From Lachnospiraceae bacterium (GTDB lineage Bacteria; Bacillota; Clostridia; Lachnospirales; Lachnospiraceae): DNA of 64,000 nt. The notes below the pieces were generated by a model that did not search any database, was not told the DNA's origin, and saw only the letters and a list, made by a program, of their open reading frames with translations. Location: NCBI GenBank assembly GCA_015057445.1, contig SVEI01000005.1:16286-80285 (forward strand), written 5' to 3'. How positions within the stretch are numbered: the first letter of the stretch is position 1; each line of letters begins with the position of its first letter. The position numbers and the translations under genes are program-made. Shown here piece after piece: positions 45,626 through 55,132 of this stretch.

Positions 45626-46726
45626 CTATTGAGCAGCGTCTGTAGCTGTTGCCTGTACTGGTGTTGCATTCTCAAGAAGGAAATCTACAACCTTTTCTGC
45701 TAATGTGTAGTACGCTACATCCTCTGATGAATAAGAATCATTGAAAGTTGCCTCGTCTGTTATACCAAGTGTCTCCATCATTTCCTTCTTATATGCAGCG
45801 ATTTCTTCATCAGTTACACTAATCTTTTCAGCATTAGCTACTGCACACACAACAATCTTTTCAGTCATATATGACTTTACTACTTCTGCTACATATGATT
45901 CGAAATCTTCAACAGACTGCATACCATAGAAACCTACAACGTAATCCTTTAACTCATAACCACTACTAGCAGCCTCTGCCTCTACCTGATCTACTGTATC
46001 ATCAATAAGTTCCTGCATATCCTTCTGTGGATACTCATTGATTGTAGTTGAATCAATAAGCGCTGTCATAATTGCTGTCTTGTTTTGATCTTCATCACCC
46101 TTTGCAGCATTCTCTGTCATAGTAGTCATAAGATACTCTTCATACTCTGCAATAGTTTTATACTCTGTGTTAGCTGCAACAAATGCATCATTGTATTCTG
46201 GTAAAGCTTTCTCAATCTTAGCATTGATAGTTATAGTAAATACTGCATCCTTTCCTGCAAGTTCCTCAGTATACTGCTCTGGGAAAGTTACATTAATATC
46301 AAATGTCTCACCTACGCTGTGACCCATAATCTGCTCTTCAAAGCCTTCAATCATCATACCTGAGCCAAGTGTAAGCTCATATCCAGCTCCCTCTGTTGAT
46401 CCACCAGCAAACTCTTCTCCATCAACCTTTCCTACAAAGTCGATATTTACTGTGTCTCCGTCATTAGCTACCCCTGATGTTACCTCTGTGCTTGTTGAAT
46501 GTGCATCAAGTAAGCTATCTACCTGATACTGCACATCATCTTCTGTGATTACAGTCTTAATCTCAGTATATTCAATGCCCTTATACTCGCCAAGAGTACA
46601 ATATCCTGAATATTTACTTACCATATCCTCTACAACCTTTTCATCCTTTTTACCACAACCTGTAGTAAGCACTAAGCTGGCTGTGATAGTAAAGATAAGC
46701 CCAAGCTTCTTTAAGTTCTTCTTCAT
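45626..46726 (-). CDS. Trigger-factor-like peptidyl-prolyl isomerase lipoprotein
   Basis: The 366-residue protein begins with a lipoprotein signal ending in LTTGC, so it acts outside the cytoplasm. Residues about 65-180 form an FKBP-type isomerase domain of trigger-factor type (GDTVNIDFVGKVDGEEFAGG, GSGMMIEGFEEQIMGHSVGE, INVTFPEQYTEELAGKDAVF). Residues 190-350 look like the trigger factor C-terminal helical domain. The N-terminal ribosome-binding domain with GFRxGxxP is absent and replaced by the lipid anchor. It is thus a secreted folding factor rather than a ribosomal chaperone. It lies between tRNA-Leu and the nrd operon, which is divergent. The end is a short Thr/Ala-rich tail. Confidence 0.85.
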   Translation of the reverse strand: MKKNLKKLGLIFTITASLVLTTGCGKKDEKVVEDMVSKYSGYCTLGEYKGIEYTEIKTVITEDDVQYQVDSLLDAHSTSTEVTSGVANDGDTVNIDFVGKVDGEEFAGGSTEGAGYELTLGSGMMIEGFEEQIMGHSVGETFDINVTFPEQYTEELAGKDAVFTITINAKIEKALPEYNDAFVAANTEYKTIAEYEEYLMTTMTENAAKGDEDQNKTAIMTALIDSTTINEYPQKDMQELIDDTVDQVEAEAASSGYELKDYVVGFYGMQSVEDFESYVAEVVKSYMTEKIVVCAVANAEKISVTDEEIAAYKKEMMETLGITDEATFNDSYSSEDVAYYTLAEKVVDFLLENATPVQATATDAAQ

Positions 46727-46860
46727 TTCTTCATTTCCCTTCTATTATTAATTAAATTTCACTAAATAAAATAGCACTTTAATTTTTATATCACATTTTT
46801 ATATAAAAATAAAGAATCTTTTGCGATTTTCACATATAAATCACATAAATACCATTTGTA

Positions 46861-46876
46861 ATACTACATATAGTGT
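46861..46876. promoter_or_regulatory. Additional NrdR-like box
   Basis: ATACTACATATAGTGT matches the NrdR consensus ACACWATATATAGTGT, as I know it, at about 13 to 14 of 16 positions. It is 163 bp upstream of the box next to the nrdD promoter. A weaker similar site lies at 46900-46915, but the 39-bp spacing is not the usual three helical turns. Confidence 0.45.
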
Positions 46877-46992
46877 ATAAAAAATAAATTTCAAGAACAA
46901 ACCACTACATAGTGAATGTTTATTCATCCCTCTGAAACCCTTATAAATCAAGGCTTTACAAGCTTTTTTACCCTCTGAAGTTTACATAAAAA

Positions 46993-47039
46993 TCGCAACA
47001 TCTAGTTATTTTTTCTCAAAAAAACACAATATTTAGTAC
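46993..47039. promoter_or_regulatory. Pair of NrdR-like boxes at the nrdD promoter
   Basis: ACACAATATTTAGTAC (47024-47039) matches the NrdR consensus at 13 of 16 positions and ends 8 bp before the -35 box. A weaker match (46993-47008, about 10 of 16) lies exactly 31 bp upstream, the spacing typical for cooperative NrdR binding. It fits repression of the nrd operon by NrdR. Confidence 0.6.
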
Positions 47040-47047
47040 TTTTTCTC

Positions 47048-47076
47048 TTTACAACCTAATACTCCTTTGTTATAAT
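47048..47076 (+). promoter_or_regulatory. Promoter of the nrdD-nrdG-dut operon
   Basis: TTTACA (47048-47053) and TATAAT (47071-47076) are 17 bp apart. Transcription would start near 47083 and leave a leader of about 127 bases. Confidence 0.8.
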
Positions 47077-47130
47077 GAGTACACTGCACGAAGAAGCGGT
47101 TAAAATTAAATTCTTTAAAACATTTACTTG

Positions 47131-47160
47131 CATAAGCCTTCCACATTTGGAAGGCTTATG
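47131..47160 (+). other. Hairpin in the nrdD leader
   Basis: CATAAGCCTTCC (47131-47142) and GGAAGGCTTATG (47149-47160) form a perfect 12-bp stem with a 6-nt loop. No T-run follows, so it is probably not a terminator; it could stabilise the mRNA or affect translation. Confidence 0.55.
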
Positions 47161-47209
47161 TATCGACATAATACAAGGATTTAGGAACAACAAGAAAAGG
47201 GGAGGACAC

Positions 47210-49336
47210 ATGAAGGTAATTAAAAGAGATGGTCATACCGTAACATATGATCGTTCAAAAATCATTATCGCCATCCAGAAGGCAAATGCAGAGGTTGAAC
47301 CTTGCGAGAAAATTTCAGAGGAAAAAATCGAGGAAATTGTTCAGGGAATCGAAGCTAAGAATCGTAGCAGAATGTTAGTTGAGGACATTCAGGATATCAT
47401 CGAACAAAAGCTTATGGATGAAAGAAAGTTCGTTTTAGCTAAGACCTACATTATATATCGTTATACAAGAGAGCTTGTTCGTAAGGCTAATACTACTGAC
47501 GATTCTATATTAAGCCTTATTCAGAATCGTAATAAGGATGTTATGGAGGAAAACTCAAATAAGAACGCAACTGTAGCTTCAACTCAGAGAGATCTTATTG
47601 CAGGTGAGGTATCCAAGGACCTTACAAGAAGAGTTCTTCTTCCTGAAAAGATTTCAAAAGCTCACGACGAAGGTGTTTTACACTTCCATGACGCAGACTA
47701 TTTCTTACAGCCTATATTCAACTGTTGTCTCATTAATATAGGGGATATGCTTGACAATGGAACTGTAATGAATGGAAAGCTTATTGAAAGTCCAAAGAGT
47801 TTTCAGGTAGCATGTACCGTTATGACTCAGATAATATCTTCCGTTGCCAGCAGCCAGTACGGTGGACAGTCTGTAGACGTAAGACACTTAGGTAAGTACT
47901 TAAGAAAAAGCTATGTTAAGTACAAAACTAAACTTGTAGAGGACTTCGGTGATACTATAGATGATGAAATCTTAGAAAAGATGGCTAAGGATCGTCTTAA
48001 CGACGAGCTTCGTTCTGGTGTACAGACTATCCAGTACCAGATTAATACACTTATGACTACAAATGGTCAGTCTCCATTTGTTACTCTCTTCCTTAACTTA
48101 GATCCAAAGGATGAGTACGTTGAAGAGAATGCTACCATTATAGAAGAGATTCTCAGACAGAGACTTGAAGGTATCAAGAATGAAAAGGGTGTTTATGTTA
48201 CCCCAGCATTCCCTAAGCTTATATATGTTCTTGACGAGCACAACTGTTTAAAGGGTGGCAAATACGATTACATTACAAAACTTGCTGTTAAGTGTTCAGC
48301 TAAGAGACTTTACCCTGACTATATTTCAGCTAAGAAGATGCGTGAGAATTACGAAGGAAATGTATTCTCATGTATGGGATGTCGTTCATTCCTCTCAACA
48401 TGGAAGGACGAAGACGGCAACTACAAGTGGGAAGGACGTTTCAACCAGGGTGTTGTAAGTCTTAACCTTCCACAGATTGGCCTTATTGCAAAGGGTGACC
48501 ATGATAAGTTCTGGAAGCTTTTAGAAGAGAGACTTCAGCTTTGCTACGAAGCACTTATTTGTCGTCACCATGCTCTTCATGGAATAACTTCAGATGTAAG
48601 TCCAGTTCACTGGCAGTATGGTGCCATCGCAAGACTTAAGAAGGGTGAGAAGATTGACAAGCTTCTTCACGATGGTTACTCTACTATTTCTCTTGGCTAT
48701 ATTGGTCTTTACGAAGTTACAAAACTTATGACTGGTTTTAGTCACACAGAGCCAGGCGGAGAAGAATTTGCTCTTAAGGTTATGAAAAAGCTTAAGGCTT
48801 CCTGTGATAAGTGGAAGGAAGAAACTGGCCTTGGATTCGGTTTATATGGAACTCCTGCTGAGTCACTTTGTTATAGATTTGCACGTATCGACCAGGAAAG
48901 ATTCGGTACTGTGGAAGATATTACAGACAAGGGTTACTACACTAACTCATACCATGTAGATGTACGTGAGAAGATTGATGCTTTCAGCAAATTCAGATTC
49001 GAAAGCCAATTCCAGAACATCTCATCTGGTGGTGCAATCTCGTATGTTGAAATTCCTAATATGAGACATAACCTAGAGGCTTTAGAAGAAGTTGTAAGAT
49101 TTATCTATGACAATATTCAATATGCTGAGTTCAACACCAAGTCAGACTACTGTCACGTATGCGACTACGACGGCGAAATTATTATTAATGACAACAATGA
49201 ATGGGAGTGTCCACAGTGTGGTAATAAAGAGCACTCTAAGATGAACGTAACAAGAAGAACCTGTGGTTATCTCGGCGAGAACTTCTGGAATGTAGGCAAG
49301 ACAAAAGAGATTAAGCAGCGTACACTTCACTTGTAA
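47210..49336 (+). CDS. nrdD: Anaerobic (class III) ribonucleoside-triphosphate reductase
   Basis: NrdD reduces ribonucleoside triphosphates to deoxyribonucleotides under anoxic conditions, using a glycyl radical. The 708-residue chain has an N-terminal ATP-cone (VIKRDGHTVTYDRSKI) for allosteric control, a catalytic barrel with active-site cysteines (SCMGCRSF), a C-terminal zinc site (CHVC and CPQC) and the radical loop RRTCGYLG near the end. The ORF extends 45 codons upstream, but GGGGAGG fixes the start at 47210. It is followed by its activase gene. Confidence 0.97.
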   Translation: MKVIKRDGHTVTYDRSKIIIAIQKANAEVEPCEKISEEKIEEIVQGIEAKNRSRMLVEDIQDIIEQKLMDERKFVLAKTYIIYRYTRELVRKANTTDDSILSLIQNRNKDVMEENSNKNATVASTQRDLIAGEVSKDLTRRVLLPEKISKAHDEGVLHFHDADYFLQPIFNCCLINIGDMLDNGTVMNGKLIESPKSFQVACTVMTQIISSVASSQYGGQSVDVRHLGKYLRKSYVKYKTKLVEDFGDTIDDEILEKMAKDRLNDELRSGVQTIQYQINTLMTTNGQSPFVTLFLNLDPKDEYVEENATIIEEILRQRLEGIKNEKGVYVTPAFPKLIYVLDEHNCLKGGKYDYITKLAVKCSAKRLYPDYISAKKMRENYEGNVFSCMGCRSFLSTWKDEDGNYKWEGRFNQGVVSLNLPQIGLIAKGDHDKFWKLLEERLQLCYEALICRHHALHGITSDVSPVHWQYGAIARLKKGEKIDKLLHDGYSTISLGYIGLYEVTKLMTGFSHTEPGGEEFALKVMKKLKASCDKWKEETGLGFGLYGTPAESLCYRFARIDQERFGTVEDITDKGYYTNSYHVDVREKIDAFSKFRFESQFQNISSGGAISYVEIPNMRHNLEALEEVVRFIYDNIQYAEFNTKSDYCHVCDYDGEIIINDNNEWECPQCGNKEHSKMNVTRRTCGYLGENFWNVGKTKEIKQRTLHL

Positions 49337-49369
49337 AATACAATTCTATTTCTAGATTATTTCAACTAT

Positions 49370-49397
49370 TATGGAGTAGGCAAAAGTCTACTCCATA
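49370..49397 (+). other. Hairpin between nrdD and nrdG
   Basis: TATGGAGTAG (49370-49379) and CTACTCCATA (49388-49397) form a 10-bp stem. It is followed by A, not T, so it may shield the nrdD mRNA end or adjust the nrdD to nrdG ratio. Confidence 0.5.
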
Positions 49398-49444
49398 AAA
49401 AATATACATTTGGTTATAGAAGTCTTTTAGAAAGGACGCAGATT

Positions 49445-49978
49445 ATGAATTACGCAGATATCAAAAATATAGATGTTGCAAATGGTCCTGGCATAAGAGT
49501 TTCCCTTTTCGTATCAGGTTGCACCCACCATTGCAAGGGGTGCTTTAATCCTGAGACTTGGGATTTCAACTTCGGTCAGTGCTTCACTGAAGATAAGGTG
49601 GATGAGATTCTTTCCCTCCTTGAGCCTTCTCACATAAAAGGGCTTTCTATTCTTGGTGGGGAACCTCTCGAGTATAGTAATCAAGCCGGACTATTGCCAC
49701 TTCTCAGACGTGTCAAAGAAAAATATCCTGAGAAGGATATTTGGTGCTACACAGGATATGATTTCCAAAAGGATGTTGTAGAGCGCATGATGGTTAACTG
49801 GCCCGAAACCAAGGAACTCATCACATACATTGACATTCTTGTGGACGGAAAGTTCGAAGAGGACAAAAAGGATTTAACTCTCCGTTTCAGAGGTTCATCT
49901 AATCAAAATATTATAGACGTACAAAAATCCCTAAAGGAAGGCAAGGTTTGTCTATGGGAAGAGAAAGGAAATATATAA
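49445..49978 (+). CDS. nrdG: Anaerobic ribonucleotide reductase activating protein
   Basis: NrdG is the radical SAM enzyme that makes the glycyl radical on NrdD. The 177-residue chain has the cluster motif CTHHCKGC (Cys-x3-Cys-x2-Cys), the SAM-binding LGGEPLE motif and WCYTGYDF. The start is preceded by AAAGGA. It is 108 bp after nrdD, with a hairpin between, and directly abuts dut. Confidence 0.97.
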   Translation: MNYADIKNIDVANGPGIRVSLFVSGCTHHCKGCFNPETWDFNFGQCFTEDKVDEILSLLEPSHIKGLSILGGEPLEYSNQAGLLPLLRRVKEKYPEKDIWCYTGYDFQKDVVERMMVNWPETKELITYIDILVDGKFEEDKKDLTLRFRGSSNQNIIDVQKSLKEGKVCLWEEKGNI

Positions 49979-50428
49979 ATGGTTACAAACATTCCAGTTA
50001 ATATCAAAAAGCTAAATGACAATGCAGTTATCCCTACTTATGGTTCTGAATACGCAGCAGGTGCTGATCTTTACGCTTGCATTACAGAAGCAGTAACCAT
50101 TGAGCCTGGGGAAACTAAGCTTATTCCAACAGGTCTTGCTATGGAGCTTCCTATTGGATATGCAGGCCTTATCTATGCAAGAAGTGGTCTTGCCAGCAAG
50201 AAGGGTCTTGCTCCTGCCAACAAGGTTGGCGTAGTGGATTCCGACTACCGTGGGGAAGTTATGGTTGCACTTCACAATCATTCCAACGTTCCAGCATCCA
50301 TTGACCCACAAGAAAGAATTGCCCAGCTCGTTATTACACCTTACATTGCAGCTATTTTCAACACCGTAGACACCTTAGATGACACAACTCGCGGAACCGG
50401 AGGTTTCGGCTCCACTGGAAGTCACTAG
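49979..50428 (+). CDS. dut: dUTP diphosphatase (trimeric type)
   Basis: Dut cleaves dUTP to dUMP and pyrophosphate. The five trimeric motifs are visible in the 149-residue chain: AGADLYA, ARSGLASK, GVVDSDYRGE, ERIAQLVI and GTGGFGSTG, the last in the flexible C-terminal arm. It abuts nrdG with no gap, so deoxynucleotide supply and dUTP clean-up are expressed together. An AAGGA site lies in the nrdG end. Confidence 0.97.
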   Translation: MVTNIPVNIKKLNDNAVIPTYGSEYAAGADLYACITEAVTIEPGETKLIPTGLAMELPIGYAGLIYARSGLASKKGLAPANKVGVVDSDYRGEVMVALHNHSNVPASIDPQERIAQLVITPYIAAIFNTVDTLDDTTRGTGGFGSTGSH

Positions 50429-50433
50429 ACCAA

Positions 50434-50515
50434 AAAGGGTTGAAAGTTTAGCGTGCACATAGAAAACACCGGCACATAAGGTTATGTACCGGTGTTAAAC
50501 TTTCACTCACCCTTT
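50434..50515. terminator. Nested inverted repeat between convergent dut and foldase genes
   Basis: An inner stem of 15 bp (50465-50479 with 50482-50496, one mismatch, AACACCGG core) sits inside an outer pair (AAAGGG...GAAAGTTTA at 50434-50450 with its complement at 50496-50515). There is no clear T-run. It probably ends transcription in both directions, but the shape is unusual. Confidence 0.5.
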
Positions 50516-50519
50516 AAGT

Positions 50520-51584
50520 TTACTGGAAGGATATTTTGTTGTAGACTTCCATGTCCACGGACTTTTCATAGGAGAAATCTTTGTCTATGGTCTTTTGCCA
50601 TAGATTTAGCTGTTCCTCCATAGCCTCGATTGTCATCTCTTCTTTGATGATTTCCTTACGAGAGTTTGTAGCCTTTTGATCTGTTAAGGCAATCATCTGG
50701 AATACATGGTAACCATATTCTGTCTCAATAACAGTAGAATACTCTCCATTCTTCATGGAATATAAGAGATTGTAAACCTCTTCTCCATAGGTCTCATATA
50801 TGGCTACTGGTGTGAGAGTCTGCTCCTTTGCATTCTCTAGCTTGTAATACTCTGCTAAGGTTTCTATATTTCCAGCTTCACGGTCTCCGTCTATGGATGC
50901 TGTAGCAAGTGTGCTGCAAGCCTGTAACGCGTTTTGATACTGGGTCGCCTTTTCCTCAGCTGAATAAGGTGTAACAACACCCTTGTCATCTATGGTATAG
51001 CACTGAAAATACATATCATAAAATGTGGTCATTCTAGCTTTCTCATCAGACACCTCAATAGGAGTATCCGCCAAGACCTTTTCCTTAACCTTTTTTGCTA
51101 TGATGTTTTCCTCCATTACCTTATAAACCTTTTCATAGGAAAGCTCCATATCGGCAATATCTTGATCAGTTAAACCTTCAAAGAACACTGTTGCCTCATT
51201 GGTAATGTTATTCTTCTCAGTTTCTGTTAGCTCAATCTTAAATGTTCCCGCATGAGCAACTAAGGTCTTTACTCGGACAATTTCATTAACGATTTCTTCC
51301 TTAATAACATCTACCATAGGGATTTTCTCCCCATTATCTCCATCTAAATTAAGAGACCACACATCCTCTCCATACTGCCTCACATATCGCTCACCTACAG
51401 TCTTGCTGTAAATGTACACTTCACCTAAGGTAACGATATTGTCACCATATTGGAAAACTACAGATGCATTGCTATCTGTCTTAAGTTGTTCCTTTTTCTT
51501 ATCACAACCGGAAAGCACTAAAATCAGTGCCAACATTAATGCCACTACTCTTATGTGCATTCTGGATTTGAATCTTCTATTCAT
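50520..51584 (-). CDS. PrsA/SurA-like foldase lipoprotein
   Basis: The 354-residue protein has a lipoprotein signal ending in LVLSGC, an N-terminal helical SurA-type region (VTLGEVYIYSKTVGERYV, EIVNEIVRVKTLV), and a C-terminal parvulin-like stretch (VYNLLYSMKNGEYSTVIETEYGYHVFQM) with the family turn EYGYHV. It should help fold exported proteins at the membrane surface. The isomerase core is less typical than in PrsA, so chaperone action alone is possible. ATGA overlap (4 bp) couples it to mfd upstream. Confidence 0.85.
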   Translation of the reverse strand: MNRRFKSRMHIRVVALMLALILVLSGCDKKKEQLKTDSNASVVFQYGDNIVTLGEVYIYSKTVGERYVRQYGEDVWSLNLDGDNGEKIPMVDVIKEEIVNEIVRVKTLVAHAGTFKIELTETEKNNITNEATVFFEGLTDQDIADMELSYEKVYKVMEENIIAKKVKEKVLADTPIEVSDEKARMTTFYDMYFQCYTIDDKGVVTPYSAEEKATQYQNALQACSTLATASIDGDREAGNIETLAEYYKLENAKEQTLTPVAIYETYGEEVYNLLYSMKNGEYSTVIETEYGYHVFQMIALTDQKATNSRKEIIKEEMTIEAMEEQLNLWQKTIDKDFSYEKSVDMEVYNKISFQ

Positions 51585-54500
51585 GATTCTTCCTCCCTAT
51601 TATCATCCCGAGTAAGCACAAGCATCTTTTCCAAAGTGTCACCTGCAATCTCTAACAGTTCATCTTGCTCCTTACTCTTAACCTTCAGTCTAAACCCTGG
51701 CTTATTCCCACCTATAAATCTCATCTCTCCATTAAAAAGTTTCATAAATGAATCTATAGAATCAACCTTTAGCGGCGCCTCATTAAACAAAGAAAAACTT
51801 AATTCACCATCTATAAGCTTTACTTCCGTAATATAAGCCTTATGGGCAAGGGACTTTATACAAGCCACTGTAAGAAGTCTCATAAATGGTTTTGGCACTT
51901 GTCCAAACCTATCCTTAACTTCCTCTAATATGGCATCTGCCCCTTCCTGATTTTCTATTTTAGAGATTCTCTTATATAAGTCAAGCTTTAAATACTCATT
52001 TTTCACATAATTTTCAGGAATATTGGCATCTAATGGTAATTCTATAGATGCTGAGAAGTCTGCCTTTTCACCCTTTCCGGATAATTTTTTAATAGCATTT
52101 CCAAGCATCTTACAATACAAATCATATCCCACTGCCTCAATATTTCCAGACTGTTCCTGACCTAGGAGATTTCCAGCACCTCTAATTTCTAGGTCTCTCA
52201 TGGAAATCTTGTAGCCTGAGCCTAGGTCTGTAAATTCTCTTATGGCCTTAAGTCGCTTCTCAGCAGTTTCCTTAATAAGTCTATCTCGCTTGTACATAAG
52301 AAATGCATATGCACTTCTATTGGATCTTCCAACACGACCTCTAAGCTGATATAGCTGTGAAAGACCAAATTTATCAGCGTCGTGAATTATAATAGTGTTA
52401 ACATTTGGAATATCGAGACCAGTCTCTATAATCGTAGTTGATACCAACACATCTATTTCCTTCTTAATAAATCGATGCATAATATCTTCTAGTTCTCTCT
52501 CATTCATCTTGCCGTGAGCAAACTCAATTTGTGCATCAGGAAGAACACTTCTTAATTCTGCAGTTATGTCAGCTATGGTATTAACTCGATTGTACACATA
52601 ATACACCTGTCCACTTCTATTAAGCTCTCTGTTAATAGCTTCCTTAACAAGTCCTATGTCATACTCCATAACATATGTCTGGATAGGCAGCCTATCAACA
52701 GGAGCCTCTTCTAGAAGACTTATGTCTCTAAGACCAACCATACTCATATGAAGTGTTCTAGGTATAGGTGTGGCAGTTAGGGTAAGCACATCCACTATCT
52801 TCTTCATGTGCTTAATTTGCTCTTTGTGTTTAACACCAAATCTTTGCTCCTCATCTATTATTAGAAGTCCCAAATTCTTGAATTCCACATCCTTAGACAG
52901 AATTCTATGAGTACCAATAATAATATCCACTATACCTTCTTTGAGCTGTTTTAACGCCTCTGTAATCTCTTTTCTAGTACAAAAACGTGACAACATCCTA
53001 ATATTTATAGGAAAGTCCTTCATTCTGTCACAGAAGGTATTATAATGCTGCTCTGCGAGTATTGTTGTAGGAACAAGGTATGCTACCTGCTTATTATCCT
53101 GTACCGCCTTAAATGCAGCTCTTATGGCCACCTCAGTCTTACCAAATCCCACATCTCCGCAGACCAGTCTGTCCATAATCTTTTCACTTTCCATATCTGA
53201 CTTGGTTTCATCTATGGCTTTTTGTTGGTCTACAGTTTCCTCATAAGGGAACATTTCCTCAAATTCCCTTTGCCAAATTGTATCCTCCGAATAGGAAAAT
53301 CCTCTACTTGACTCTCTTATGGCATAGAGATTAATAAGCTCCTGGGCTATATCATCCACATGGTCTCTGACTCTTTGTCTAACCTTCTGCCACTCCGAAC
53401 CACCCAGCTTGTTAAGCTTAGGTTTTGCTCCCTCCTTACCAGAAAACTTGCCTATCATATCTAACTGTTCAACAGGGATAAAGAGTTGACTTCCCTTCTC
53501 GTATTCTATAGTAATGTAATCCTTAAGTCTTCCGTCAGTTTCTACTCCTTGTATTCCCTTATATATTCCGATACCATGATTCTGATGAACCACATAATCT
53601 CCCACAGAAACATCTGCAAAGCTGTTAATTTTGTCTCCATGAAACTTAGGAAGTCTCTTTCTCTTCTTAAGCTCTTTGTCTGTAAATATATCTCCCTCTC
53701 CGATAACAATAAGCTTTGCCTCTGGAATCTCAAATCCCGCTTCTATTCTTCCCACAGTAACCATAACCTCTGTAGGCGTCATGGTTCTGTCTGTATTCTC
53801 AGAAAAATAAACTTCTATATCATAATCTCTTAAATCTTTGGCAATTCGCTTACCACGAGTGGCTGAAGGAGAAAGAATAATTGCCTTGTAACCCTTCTTT
53901 TTATAAACTTCAATATCCTTGGCTAAGGTAGTAATATTATTCTTGTAGCTAATTATACTTCTAGAATTAATATTAACATTAGCCTTCTCATTCCAAGAAA
54001 TAGCCTTCTTATATAAAGACTCCATTAGGATACATTTGCCACTTGCTATTCTCCCAATTATGGCCTTCCCATCAAACAATATATTGGCCTGAGTAGGTAA
54101 CACATACCCACCTTCTAATCTAGCCTTCATAGATTCCTCTATGTGCATAGTATATGTCACTGCCTTGTCATAAACCTTTTCTGGTTCATCCACAAAGATA
54201 TAACTATCCTCTGGTATATAATCTAGGAATGAAACTGTTTCGTCGTAGAAATACTCCACTAAACTATCAAGACCTGTTGTGGAATTAAACTCCTTAAGTT
54301 CTTCCTTGATATTCTCTACCATTCGTTTTAATCTGGCATATTGCTCTGTCCTAAATTGTTCCTTCAAAAGCTTAGACTGAACATCATATTCCTTCTGAAT
54401 CTTTTTAAGACCTTTCTTCATCATCTCATCAGTAAGAGACATTTCCACTGCTGGATAGATGCTCATAGTTTCGCATTTTTCTATAGACCTTTGACTTTCC

Positions 54501-55117
54501 ACGTCAAACATCCTTATGGAATCTATTTCGTCACCCCAAAGCTCAATACGATAAGGACACTCTTCAGTAAGTGGAAATATATCAATTATTCCTCCTCTAA
54601 CTGAAAACTGTCCTGTTTCCTCAACCATTCCTGTTTTTTCATAACCTTGGCTAACAAGCTGGGTTGATAATTTTGCTATATCTATGGTTTGAGACTGACT
54701 CAGATTTATTACATTCCCCTGAATGTGTGATAGCTTTGGAAGCTTATCCATCAATCCATCTATGGTGGTAACAATAGTAAGGGGTTCCCCTAAGGATATC
54801 TCCTTAAATATATCCAGTCTGCTTTTTACAGTGGCATTGCCATGAATGTCTGCATAATAAAAAAGCAAATCCTTGGCTGGATAGTAATATACTCTCCTAT
54901 CATAGAATCGAAAGTCTTCTTCTATCTGTCTTGCTCTTCTTTCACTGTGAGTCACAATTAGCTTTACTCTGCTTGTTTCGCCAAGCGCCTGAATAAGAAC
55001 TGGACTTACTCTTCCATCTAATCCCCATACGTTAACAGGGATTTTACCATTATCTATAGCCTCTTTAGCCTGTTTAAAACCTTGGTGTTCCTTAAATGCA
55101 TTTATAATAGCCTGCAT
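51581..55117 (-). CDS. mfd: Transcription-repair coupling factor
   Basis: Mfd removes RNA polymerase stalled at DNA lesions and recruits UvrA. The 1178-residue protein has the UvrB-like N-terminal module, the CarD-like RNAP-interacting domain (VGDYVVHQNHGIGIYKG near 500), the SF2 helicase domains with Walker A GDVGFGKTE, DEEQRF and the RecG-like motor motif QLRGRVGRS, and the C-terminal D7 domain. The length is normal for firmicutes. It is 15 bp after pth and overlaps the foldase gene, an order (pth-mfd-prsA-like) common in low-GC firmicutes. Confidence 0.97.
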   Translation of the reverse strand: MQAIINAFKEHQGFKQAKEAIDNGKIPVNVWGLDGRVSPVLIQALGETSRVKLIVTHSERRARQIEEDFRFYDRRVYYYPAKDLLFYYADIHGNATVKSRLDIFKEISLGEPLTIVTTIDGLMDKLPKLSHIQGNVINLSQSQTIDIAKLSTQLVSQGYEKTGMVEETGQFSVRGGIIDIFPLTEECPYRIELWGDEIDSIRMFDVESQRSIEKCETMSIYPAVEMSLTDEMMKKGLKKIQKEYDVQSKLLKEQFRTEQYARLKRMVENIKEELKEFNSTTGLDSLVEYFYDETVSFLDYIPEDSYIFVDEPEKVYDKAVTYTMHIEESMKARLEGGYVLPTQANILFDGKAIIGRIASGKCILMESLYKKAISWNEKANVNINSRSIISYKNNITTLAKDIEVYKKKGYKAIILSPSATRGKRIAKDLRDYDIEVYFSENTDRTMTPTEVMVTVGRIEAGFEIPEAKLIVIGEGDIFTDKELKKRKRLPKFHGDKINSFADVSVGDYVVHQNHGIGIYKGIQGVETDGRLKDYITIEYEKGSQLFIPVEQLDMIGKFSGKEGAKPKLNKLGGSEWQKVRQRVRDHVDDIAQELINLYAIRESSRGFSYSEDTIWQREFEEMFPYEETVDQQKAIDETKSDMESEKIMDRLVCGDVGFGKTEVAIRAAFKAVQDNKQVAYLVPTTILAEQHYNTFCDRMKDFPINIRMLSRFCTRKEITEALKQLKEGIVDIIIGTHRILSKDVEFKNLGLLIIDEEQRFGVKHKEQIKHMKKIVDVLTLTATPIPRTLHMSMVGLRDISLLEEAPVDRLPIQTYVMEYDIGLVKEAINRELNRSGQVYYVYNRVNTIADITAELRSVLPDAQIEFAHGKMNERELEDIMHRFIKKEIDVLVSTTIIETGLDIPNVNTIIIHDADKFGLSQLYQLRGRVGRSNRSAYAFLMYKRDRLIKETAEKRLKAIREFTDLGSGYKISMRDLEIRGAGNLLGQEQSGNIEAVGYDLYCKMLGNAIKKLSGKGEKADFSASIELPLDANIPENYVKNEYLKLDLYKRISKIENQEGADAILEEVKDRFGQVPKPFMRLLTVACIKSLAHKAYITEVKLIDGELSFSLFNEAPLKVDSIDSFMKLFNGEMRFIGGNKPGFRLKVKSKEQDELLEIAGDTLEKMLVLTRDDNREEES

Positions 55118-55132
55118 ATAGCGCCTCCCAGT

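Larger units (their letters stand above)
46727..47209. other. Long gap between the isomerase lipoprotein and nrdD
   Basis: No gene is seen in these 483 bp. The stretch holds NrdR-like boxes, the nrdD promoter and a leader hairpin, described separately. The remaining AT-rich part must hold the promoter of the leftward isomerase gene, but I cannot place it with confidence. Confidence 0.6.
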
